This document shows, one piece after another, positions 54,602-64,000 of a stretch of 64,000 nucleotides of DNA (position 1 is the first letter of the stretch; each line of letters begins with the position of its first letter). This DNA is from Poa pratensis (taxonomy: Eukaryota > Streptophyta > Magnoliopsida > Poales > Poaceae). Under the pieces are notes generated by a model, which searched no databases, was not told the DNA's origin, and saw only the letters and a list, made by a program, of their open reading frames with translations. The position numbers and the translations under genes are program-made. The stretch is from NCBI GenBank assembly GCA_947311845.1, contig CAMZMU010000081.1, positions 2,630,524 to 2,694,523 of the forward strand. Direction: 5' to 3'.

Positions 54602-55453
54602 TCCTCCTTCAACTGAGACGACTCTATATCAAGGTTGCTTCTGAAAGCTCGAAGTTGCCGAACCTGTAGTGGTTTAGTAAACACATCTGCCACTTGATTT
54701 TTGGTTGCAATAAACCTTATATCCAATAACTTCTATGCAACATGTTCTCTCACAAAATGAAAATCAATTTCAATATGCTTAGTTCATGCATGGAAGACAT
54801 GATAGGCTGGGAGATAGGTTGCACAAAGATGGTCACACCATAAACATGCTGCTTGAGGATGATCAACACCAAGTTCATCAAGAAAGGTCTCTACCCACAT
54901 TACCTCATCAGTCGCATCAGCCAATGACTTGTATTCTGCCTCTGTGCTAGATCTCGAGACTGTGGCTTGCTTTCGGTGCTCCATGACACCAAGTTTAAAC
55001 CGAAGAAAACATCAAAGCCTTCCGTAGATCTTCTATCATCTTGACATCATGCGCAATCAGCATCTTACTAATGATGAGGATAGCTTGCTAATTTTGAGCC
55101 CTTTATCCACACTTACCTTTAGATATCTCAGTATCCGTTTGACAGTTGTCAGTTACCGAAGTAGGTAAATGTAAAAACTCACATATTTTATTAACAAAAA
55201 GAGATATACCCTCCATACCTACACACCAAACGGCATCTAAAGCATATTTCTCCTAGGTTAACAGAATGCCAGTACCACATTTCCGCACTTCTATTCCATG
55301 AAATAGTGGAGATCTCCCGGATCCTTAAGAGCAAAGTCATTTCTCAATTCACTAAGCAATGTTGTACTAGTATCATCGAAAGAACTTGCAGCGATTATAT
55401 CATCAGCATAAACATAGCAACATTCCTTTTCTTGTAGAAGAATAGTGAAGTGT
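54602..55453 (-). pseudogene. Ty1/Copia RT-RNase H remnant
   Basis: The minus strand reads the Copia RT end (YVYADDIIAASSFDDTST, NDFALKDPGDLHYF), then after frameshifts GIEVRKCGTGILLT-stop-EKYALDAV. After a deletion comes RNase H ([40 protein letters not shown]). The continuation into the tail before the LTR is visible out of frame. The remnant is cut at 55453 by the LTR starting there. Multiple stops and shifts make it inactive. Confidence 0.85.
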
Positions 55454-56821
55454 TGTGGAGACCACGCACACCACTGCATGTTGTAGTGTACAAGTCATTG
55501 ATATAATACTCACGGAAGGACCTTTCCATAAATATTACATCCCTGAGAGTAGTACAACAGAAACATGGCTGGTCCAAGGTAACACTATAGGATTACAACA
55601 CTATTCAATACAAAATCTCGAGAACCTTCTTTACAAGCAGAAGTAGATCTTGTGCAAATGAAACTTCCGAAAAACTCAAGTCGTAGCACTAAGCTGGATA
55701 TCAGCTCTACTTCTAACTCCTAATCCACTACTGTTGTTGTCACAGCCCTATCTATCCATCTGGAAACTCCGTGTCTAGAGTTGTGCTCCTCCATCCAATT
55801 ATAGTCGTCTTGTCCATAGGTATTGTTGTCGACGTGTCCACCGTTGCACTGTTGTCGCCACTTATCCATTGGCAAAGTAGAGTTTGACTCCTTCAGGTTC
55901 CACCAGGTTGATTTGACTCCTTTTCGAAGATCTCACCAACATCGTTATGGATTCCAGTCCTTCCTCTGCTGTCTCCAACAATCTAAGCAGGGGGTCAACG
56001 GAGGAAAGGGTGAGCAACACGAGCATTACTCAGCAAGTTCATATAACAGGAATAAGGTGTTTTATGCACTAGCTACCATCCTTACCAAAAGGTCATGGAT
56101 GAACATGCATATCTTTGTAAAACATTTTTAGGAAAAGATTCATTTTATCTTTAGAAAACTATGCCCGTCAACCATTCACAGGTGCTAGAACTTCATGGAG
56201 CTCCTTTCCTGCAGCGTTCGCAGCTCCTTCCCGGAACAGGGAGTAACATGTCACATTTTTTACACTCTGCAGAGGTGCGTTACTTTACCCATAAGAGATC
56301 AAAATCTTGTTGCACAACTGGGCGATCTTTCCCATCCACACTCTCTTTGGTGTGGGGCCCAGTCGATGATCCAAGCCATTCACCGTGCTTCTCCACCACC
56401 CCACATGCCCACCCAATTCATGCATAGCAGGATCACCCCTGATACTCTACCCCTCACGATAGATACCTAGGCTCCCCTTGCAGACCATCATAGACACCAG
56501 AGTCCGTGGGCATTAAGGGGTCCCACCCATATGCATGTAATCTCGCAAGATCTACAGCGTACGGCTCTGGCTGTCCGTTGACATGTGAAAGGAAGAAGGT
56601 CACAGATGACTTTCCCGTCCGATTCAAGCCTTATGGTTAACGCTTCATTTACGGCGCAAGAATATTGACGGCAGTGGTTGTTAAGTCCTGAGTAATACAT
56701 TCCCGTGCAGATGGAACCTCCACCACATCTTCAAACTGTGGTTCCATTGCCAGCCAACAATATATATAGCAATTCACATCATTCGAAGATAGGTTTTTCT
56801 TTTTCATGCAATGATAAACCA
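55454..56821 (-). repeat. 3' LTR of the coding-less element
   Basis: Its plus-strand ends are TGTGGAGACC and ATAAACCA. The next six bases TAGTAC are shared with the other copy, so the exact boundary could be at 56827. It adjoins the Copia RT remnant at 55453. Confidence 0.75.
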
Positions 56822-56827
56822 TAGTAC

Positions 56828-59286
56828 TTTGTAATTACTTTGATAAACATAATCAAGTAGGACATTAGCAAGAGTGAACTTGCCTTGGATAGGAATAGCA
56901 GTTCTAACCATTCGGGGTTCTAGGGTTTGCGGTAAAACCCCGAGTTCTGAAAAAGGCAACGTAATCCTGGTAAGGACAACAGAAAACTCTGGCAAGATGC
57001 TATTATGCATAGTAATGAAATGCATCGCAAATACCCCAAAGATACCCCAAGCTTAAGTAAGCTTCGTCTTACGCACTAGTTCGATAACATCGTATTAACT
57101 TGACTTAAGATTGTTTCATCACCTTTAGGGGATGTTATAAGTACTTAAATTGATTACGGGTTAGGTCTAGTGATTACTTAGAATGTGATGCCTTCAAGTT
57201 TTTAGGTGTGTATCACTTTTATTTAACCGACTAAGTATTATCAAATATTAAGAGTAACCACTTATAAGTTTAACTTTTATTTAAGTATCACACTTAAAAG
57301 GAAATAAGTCAAGCATCATCATTTTATGTTCTAATTCTTAGTTTTAAAATTTTGTTTTAAATGAAGAAATAGAGATTTAAACTAATTATTAAAGATAGTA
57401 ATAATAAGTGATCATATTTTATTAAGTAGAGATTTCAATTTTAGATTATGTAAACAACCTTTAATAATGATTTTCCTTGTGGAAAATATCGTTTTAATTA
57501 ACCATTTACTGCACAAGATGTAGGACATGAAATAATTACATCACATTTTCAAATTTGAAATTTAAACATGTGAAGCATTTTTAAATGAAGTTGAAATGCA
57601 TCCAAAATAGCATTTCAATTAAACTCCATATTTTAAATAATAAGTAAATTGTTGTTTCAATTTTAGAGTGATTCAACTTTAGTCAAGCAAGTATTTTATT
57701 TGTACAAACAAATAGATTTTATTTTTCTTAACATTTTGGTATATTGTCTCTTTTAGACATATAAGTCCTATACAACTTCGTCTCGAACTTTCTCCAAAGA
57801 TCAATTGTGCCTTATGATTTTCCAACAACCATTTCTTCCGTCAAGTTACGACAAGTCCCAACTATATATGACTACATCCTGTGGCTTCTTAACCCAGCGT
57901 CTTTCAATTTCCCGCTCGATGTCCTTCACTCAATAATCGTCATCCTTAGATAAGTCTTTAAATTTGGCTGCCCAAATCATAAATTTGTCATGACAGGACC
58001 TATTATTTAGATCTTCCAACTTCAAAATTCTCCTACTTCAGTAGAGTTTCTCATGTAGCTTTTCTATCATCATTGTTGATTAACTTTTCTCCAAATGGTG
58101 ATGGTACTCTTCTTGGAACTTACGTAGTTTATCCATCCTTCCATGTCTGATGAAAGAGACCTCCAAATCCAAATATGATGTGGGTTGTGGTCCATCCCCA
58201 TGTGTAGCTTCGTCTATTTCGATCATCTTGACTTCCTTCTCTTCATGAGCTTTCATTGTTGTTTGAAACTTCTGAGAGCACGTCTCTCCCTTACACGAAT
58301 CCTATGTACCTCTGGATCAGTAACATTAAGAAAAGAACTCAATGTGACAATCATGCCATTGTACATCAAATTCTAACTTCATGTACCAACCTAGCCAACC
58401 AAAAATCCAATAAGATCCAATAAATCGCAAATACAGTTATATCAACCATGCAACATAAACCCGTAAAATAAGTAGTACTTTGAGCAAAACATCCCAAGTA
58501 CCCAGGCTTAGATGCTATACACAACAGGATAGGTATATATTACCTTATAGTCCTATGCTAAAACAACTTTTTGCCTCAGTATTAACACCAGTTGCCCATT
58601 TGCAACAGAGTAATCCTAGGACAAAGTACTCAAAGAGTAGTTGTGGTTTGGCTTGGTTTTGTATGGAACTAAACTCCATGTAGCCTGGATCTTTCGTCTG
58701 GCTAGAACATCTATTTGCGAACATATCCAGATCCTTCATGTAGTTACTCATGGTACATCAGAAGTAGTAGTGTAGCTCCCGTCATTGTTTATGCATCTCC
58801 TAATTTTCTTAACACTTTATACTATACTCAGGTGAATCCCCTTTGGACTTCATCATTAGGGTATTGGCATACTTTTCATAGCTGAATGTCGATGATTCTT
58901 CACTATCAACAAACATCTCCTGTCTTCCTCATCACCAACTTATGATAGGGTTCTACTTCATAGGATAAGATTATCAATGATACCATATAGGTAACACTGA
59001 TGTGGATGTAATTTATTTGGTGTATCAACTAGTACAAGACAGTCTTAACTGGTCATACCAAGTTGAAAATAATTAAGGTAGATGAATATTATATCTATAG
59101 AATAGTAAATAAGAATATCTACTCTAGTTGGGTAAGGAAATGTGTATACAATTATAACAGTTTTATTCTCAAGTGAATAACCATCATAATTGTAAAAACA
59201 TAAAATTTAATTAAATGGGATAAATCCCTATAGTCTTACCAACCTACAAGTCTCCTAGAAGGGTTTTAATTCCTAAGGTCGTCCGC
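56828..59286 (-). other. Interior of the coding-less LTR element
   Basis: AT-rich with stop codons in all frames. No gag, protease, RT, RNase H or integrase motif was recognised on either strand. Confidence 0.55.
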
Positions 59287-59298
59287 TCTGATACCATC
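59287..59298 (-). other. tRNA-Met-type primer binding site
   Basis: The minus strand reads TGGTATCAGAGC two bases inside the 5' LTR, complementary to the 3' end of plant initiator tRNA-Met as in many plant LTR retrotransposons. Confidence 0.8.
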
Positions 59299-60666
59299 TG
59301 TGGAGACCACGCACACCACTGCATGTTGTAGTGTACAAGTCGTTGATATAATACTCACGGAAGGACCTTTCCGTAAATATTACTTCCCTGAGAGTAGTAC
59401 AACAGAAACATGGCTGGTCCAAGGTAACACTATAGGATTACAACACTATTCAATACAAAATCTTGAGAACCTTCTTTACAAGCAGAAGTAGATCTCGTAC
59501 AAATGAAACTTCCGAAAAACTCAAGTCGTAGCACTAAGCTGGATATCAGCTCTACTTCTAACTCCTAATCCACTACTGCTGTTGTCACAGCCCTATCTAT
59601 CCATCTGGAAACTCCGTGTCTAGAGTTGTGCTCCTCCATCCATTTATAGTCGTCTTGTCCATAGGTATTGTTGTCGACGTGTCCACCATTGCACTGTTGT
59701 CGCCACTCATCCGTTGGCAAAGTAGAGTTTGACTCCTTCAGGTTCCACCAGGTTGATTTGACTCCTTGTCGAAGATCTCACCAACATCGTTATGGATTCC
59801 AGTCCTTCCTCTGCTGTCTCCAACAATCTAAGCAGGGGGTCAACGGAGGAAAGGGTGAGCAACACGAGCGTTACTCAGCAAGTTCATATAACAGGAATAA
59901 GATGTTTTATGCACTAGCTACCATCCATAGCAAAAGGTCATGGATGAACATGCATATCTTTGTAAAACATTTTTAGGAAAAGATTAATTTTGTCTTCAGA
60001 AAACTATGCCCGTCAACCATTCACAGGTGCTAGAACTTCATGGAGCTCCTTTCATGCAGCGTTCGCAGCTCCTTCCCGGAACAGGGAGTAACATGTCACA
60101 CTTTTTTTACACTCTGCAGAGGTGCGTTACTTTACCCATAAGAGATCAACGCCTTGTTGCACAATCGGGCGATCTTTCCCGTCCACACTCTCTTTGGTGT
60201 GGGGCCCAGTCGATGATCCAAGCCATTCACCGTGCTTCTCCACCACCCCACATGCCCACCCAATACATGCATAGCAGGATCACCCCTGATACTCTACCCC
60301 TCACGATATATACCTAGGCTCCCCTTGCAGACCATCATAGACACCAGAGTCCGTGGGCATTAAGGGGTCCCACCCATGTGCATGTAATCTCGCAAGATCT
60401 ACAGCGTACGGCTCTGGCTGTCCATTGACATGTGAAAGGAAGAAGGTCACAGATGACTTTCCCGTCCGATTCAAGCCTTATGGTTAACGCTTCATTTACG
60501 GCGCAAGAATATTGACGGCAGTGGTTGTTAAGTCCAGAGTAATACATTCCCGTGCAAATGGAACCTCCACCACATCTTCAAACCGTGGTTCCATTACCAG
60601 CCAACAATATATATAGCAATTCACATCATTCGAAGATAGGTTTTTCTTTTTCATGCAATGATAAAC
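59299..60666 (-). repeat. 5' LTR of the coding-less element
   Basis: Direct copy of 55454-56821. It is followed on the high side by GC-rich unrelated sequence. Confidence 0.75.
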
Positions 60667-60672
60667 CATAGT

Positions 60673-61075
60673 ACGGCGTCGGAAACTTGCTCCACGTCCG
60701 GCGGCCGGAGTTGAAGGAGACGGAGCAATACGGCGGCTCCCGGGCTTTCCAGCACGCACGATTCGATGAGGAGGACGGGGCGGCCACGGTGGAGCTCCCA
60801 GCATCTCAAAGGATCACGGCGAGGTTGGAATCGATGGCACGGCGGTGGTGGCCGTGCGGTTAGGGTTTCATGGGGAACGAGACAGAGAGCACGGGAGAGA
60901 GGGAAAGGGGTGTGGGGCGAGAGAGGGAGATGCAGACGTCTCCTGCGTCTTATCCCGGGAAGCAGGCGAGCTCGGATGAGGTGGCGCGCGCGAGGTCGAC
61001 ACGGCGACGGCCTCCTCATCCTTCTGGCGGGAGGAAGAAGAAATAAATATAACATTTTTAACAAACCCCCCCGGG
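60673..61075 (-). other. GC-rich island, gene-leader-like
   Basis: The minus strand has a CT-rich stretch, then ATGAAACCCTAACCGCAC and GC-rich sequence ending at the LTR. The composition resembles a plant 5' UTR and first exon, but no protein family is recognised. The LTR element may have cut a gene or a gene fragment here. Confidence 0.3.
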
Positions 61076-63487
61076 TTTCCAGGAAATAGCAAAGACAGTG
61101 TAAACAAGCCCCTGCTCAGTGATTTGGACCCTTTTTAGAATAGTTTAAATTGCAGGGAAGTCCCTAGACTGTTTAGATCTCCACCTATAAGTTTATTCCA
61201 ACTTGTAATTTTTAATATTTTGTATAATTTGAATTCATTCACAAATTAAAGTGAATTTGGACAAGTTTGGATTTATTTTCTATTATGAAATATATAGTTT
61301 GTGGCTTGTATTTTTTTATTGTGTGTTATAACAACATGAATAAATATTTCTATTTGTTTATTTGTGATTATTTGTTGTTTTCAAATGCTAAAGATCTTTT
61401 CTTGCTTGACTTCAAGATATAGATAGATATAATTATTCAAACGTGTGCTTTTTGGTGTTTTTAAGAATTCCTGGCAACACCAAGTTGCTGTCCAGCAATG
61501 TTTGCATGATTTGTTCACTGTGGTGCCTACAGAGAGTATACACAGTGTTTCAATTCGAATTCATGCCAAGCATGATATATGTCCTTAGTGGCTTTGACTT
61601 GTGATACCTCACAACTAAATCATGTGAAAACATGATCAGATGTCTGTGGATGCACAAATTACAAATGTTCTGCCTGTGATCAGGTCTTATGGCAAGATAG
61701 ATGGATAAAATGATGAGAACAAAATCTTTCTTAATTCCATAGCTCATTCTGATGATCGAAAGGCTGATATGCTCCTTTGATAAGAATAGATGATCTTGTT
61801 TCTGTGGAAGCAAGTTGCTAAAACAATTGCTGACTAAGTAGTCCATGTGGTTCCATTTACCACATGTCCAGATTTATCTCTTCTTGAGAATGAAATCTTA
61901 AACAAGCCAAGTGGTCTTGATCACATGATGAACTTGTGAACTCCTCTCAAATGAGACTTGTCCACAAACATGAATATGGGGTTAACTCATGTGATTTCTA
62001 TTTATGGGTGATGATTATGTGGCTTTATCATTTGGCTTTACTTTCTCCAGGGAAATCATATCCTTGAGAAACACCATAAATCTCCATGTGGCTTACTTAT
62101 TAGTTGGTTATAGAAGAATGTATGTGTATTTTATGACATCAATTTTCCCTATGCATATAATAAGAATTTGTTGACAAGATTGCAAGGCTTGTCACCAAAT
62201 TACTTTGTATATTCACGTGGCTGAGATGTGCTGGATTATCTGACCTTCTGTTTATTTGTATGTGACACTCAATTGTTTGAGCATACAAAAGTGAGTTGTT
62301 AACAAGGTTGCAAAACTTGTTATCAAACTACTTCTATATAACACGAACCTTGGAATATCACACTATTTCTAGAGAGATTTAATAGAATAGATTCTGATAT
62401 AAGAGTTTCCAAATTCTCTATGATAGATTGCATAGTACTTCTATGCCAACCTAAGAAATCCTTCTGCAAAACTTCTTGTCATAGTTCTACCTTTCGTGTG
62501 GGTTGCTTCTCTTGCAAAATGACTTCGAGAATATTGGGAGATAAGAAGATAAGATGGTCTAGACAAAGTAAGAAGATCTAGATTAAGATTTAGTTTAGGC
62601 TTTTATTCTCCTTCTTGCACTTCTCCTCTTCTTTCCTTTAAGATATGTACATATTCGATAAAAGATGTGATATTACCTTTCATATTAGTTCATCTAGGAA
62701 AGGTTGTACCATGTTATTCTTCCATTTGTTATATCTAAAGATACTTTAGTTGTTGAATGTCCAATTGAAATAGAGATGTGTAGTGGTTATGAAATGATGT
62801 CTTAAGATGATAAGTTGAGAAGAGGTTCTCTTAGTGTATTAGATTCTCATATACTCATATGTGAATGGTGGAATGAGATGATGAGCATATATAGATGTGT
62901 TCTTGGAATTTAATGCTTTAAATCATACCCATTGTTTGATTTATAGGGTGTCATATTTTTACTTGTGATCAGAATATTTGAGAATAGATAAGATCAGACT
63001 TGAAGTTTATCGCACTAACATTGATGACTAAGTCTAATTCACCAACATTAGCGAATCCTCGACTTTAGTTAAACAAGTTTGGTTAAAGCTTTTTAATTAT
63101 TCGACATCTACGAGCATTCTCAACTAGCCTTTCGAGTGTTGGTCGGACACTCTATGACTTCGTTGAAAAAGTTTTAAATTTTCCCATATTTTCAGATGCA
63201 TGCTATGCAAATGCACAAATCTAATTTAGCTCCTTTCTACTCTCTGAACTACGGGTCATTACAAGTGTCTCCCTTTGAGGGTTTAAACCCAAGTTCTTTT
63301 TAACTTTGTGTTCAACCTTCCTTGAGTTCCATGCATGCAGGCGCTTGCTTTATCCTATATCCTATATGGAGCCTTGTCCAATCTACATACATAATGCGGC
63401 TTGTGGTATCTTCGTAGCCAGGTGGTTGGCTCTTGTGGTCTTTTTCGTCTAGAAACATCGTGTAGAAACACATTCTGACCATCAAAT
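61076..63487. other. AT-rich sequence without genes
   Basis: No coding, LTR or TIR signal was found. One diverged direct repeat is visible: TTGTTGACAAGATTGCAAGG (about 62168) and TTGTTAACAAGGTTGCAAAA (about 62297). Confidence 0.45.
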
Positions 63488-64000
63488 CACTAGGAAAAAG
63501 TGGCCTTTGCCACGATTTGCCCTGTCGTCCGTGGTAGATGGACACCGTCTACCACATATTTTGCGGATTTTTTGTAGTTTTCGTGGTAGATCTGCACCAT
63601 CTACCACGTTATGTCGAAATCGTGGTCTATGCTGGGCCGGATGCTTTAGTGGGCGATGACTAGCACCACCTACCATGGTCTACACGAGTTATTCGTGATA
63701 GACATTTAGTTGTCTTTCATATTTTTGATTGCCTGTGCAACGTTGAGACACCCTCGCGGTCATGTGAAGTTGGTGGGTCCATGATGTCATTGTCTCCGAA
63801 TACTCGTTATCGCTTCTAGCTGAGTTTTTTTTGTTGCTCTGTTACATGAAGGTCACGCGATGCAGGTCTACCCGTTGTTCCACCATGTTATTGTCTCAGA
63901 AGGATTGTTTGATTCTCATGATTGCATCTAGCTTACTTTTTCCGGGTGCTCTGTTACTTGAAGGTTTCACAATGCAGGTCTAGCCGGTGGTTTCATCATG
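63488..64000. mobile_element. CACTA-type transposon terminus with subterminal repeats
   Basis: CACTAGGAAAAAGTGGCC at 63488 matches the CACTA terminus of En/Spm elements. The following 230 bp hold short subterminal repeats in both orientations (CGTGGTAGAT, ATCTACCACG, CTACCACATA, CTACCATGG), as expected for transposase binding. The element runs off the window, so its size, genes and target duplication cannot be seen. Confidence 0.65.

Larger units (their letters stand above)
55454..60666 (-). mobile_element. LTR retrotransposon without recognisable coding region
   Basis: Two direct repeats of about 1.37 kb (55454-56821 and 59299-60666) begin TGTGGAGACCACG. Just inside the higher copy the minus strand reads GATGGTATCAGAGCGGAC; TGGTATCAGAGC is the standard initiator tRNA-Met primer site. 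This fixes the orientation (5' LTR at 59299-60666) and shows the repeats are LTRs, not a segmental duplication. The 2.48-kb interior has no gag or pol. The LTRs differ at roughly 2-3% of sites by eye. No target duplication is seen: AGTGT lies before 55454 and TAGTA after 60666. Confidence 0.8.

Noticed and set aside
55454..60666. Segmental duplication of a 1.37-kb unit carrying ORFs of 102 codons
   Set aside because: A tRNA-Met primer site directly inside one copy and TG start mark the repeats as LTRs; the ORFs are not conserved coding sequence.
1..64000. A previously undescribed multi-gene system such as a biosynthetic or defence cluster
   Set aside because: The four intact host genes (ABCE, GOST-type, patatin-like, GT34) have no shared pathway and normal grass structure; everything else is transposon or repeat DNA.

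Overview
The window is nuclear DNA from a grass, most likely a Triticeae species (wheat, barley or relatives). The evidence is GT-AG split genes whose proteins resemble grass proteins, GC-rich grass-type first exons, Stowaway-like TIRs (CTCCCTC, TA target), Gypsy elements with grass-type LTR ends, plant L1-type LINEs, and a CACTA end. No prokaryotic features are present. All assignments come from reading the sequence; no database was searched.

Layout. 1-8485: a degenerate minus-strand Ty3/Gypsy element (5' LTR at 7989-8485, gag, protease, RT). Inside its RT sits a compact non-autonomous LTR element (76-3891) made of tandem arrays. 8486-10625: a possible TCP-factor fragment, small tandem duplications and two MITEs. 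10.8-26 kb is a gene island. It holds ABCE-type RNase L inhibitor (11002-15628, +), a GOST/lung-seven-transmembrane-family membrane protein (17411-21365, +, last coding exon interrupted by a SINE), and a patatin-like lipase (22656-25866, -). 26094-28449: a PIF/Harbinger-like element with a broken ORF1 and no transposase. 28.6-44.3 kb: repeat-rich DNA with a degenerate ORF, a solo LTR, a Gypsy integrase scrap, GC-rich islands, a three-copy 328-bp tandem array, a 995-bp retroposon, and a decayed B3-like gene. 44299-49806: a full-length L1-type LINE with 13-bp target duplications. 50305-51699: an intronless GT34 glycosyltransferase (-) with a TATA box. 52677-53459: a 5'-truncated LINE. 54.2-55.45 kb: Copia remnant. 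55454-60666: an LTR retrotransposon with about 1.37-kb LTRs, a tRNA-Met-type primer site and no recognisable protein genes. 61-63.5 kb: AT-rich DNA with little structure. 63488 to the end: a CACTA terminus.

Four host genes look genuine: ABCE, GOST-type membrane protein, patatin-like lipase and GT34. They are ordinary plant genes with no shared pathway. ABCE acts in ribosome recycling, the GOST protein probably in Golgi or endomembrane trafficking, the patatin-like protein in lipid hydrolysis, and GT34 in Golgi polysaccharide side-chain addition.

I found no convincing new multi-gene system. The most interesting points are: a SINE with poly(A) on both sides that replaces the C-terminus of the GOST gene; a gag/pol-less LTR element whose internal arrays repeat its polypurine-tract motif many times; an almost intact LINE with an ATGA start/stop overlap and one frameshift before RNase H; and a 995-bp retroposon of unclear source.
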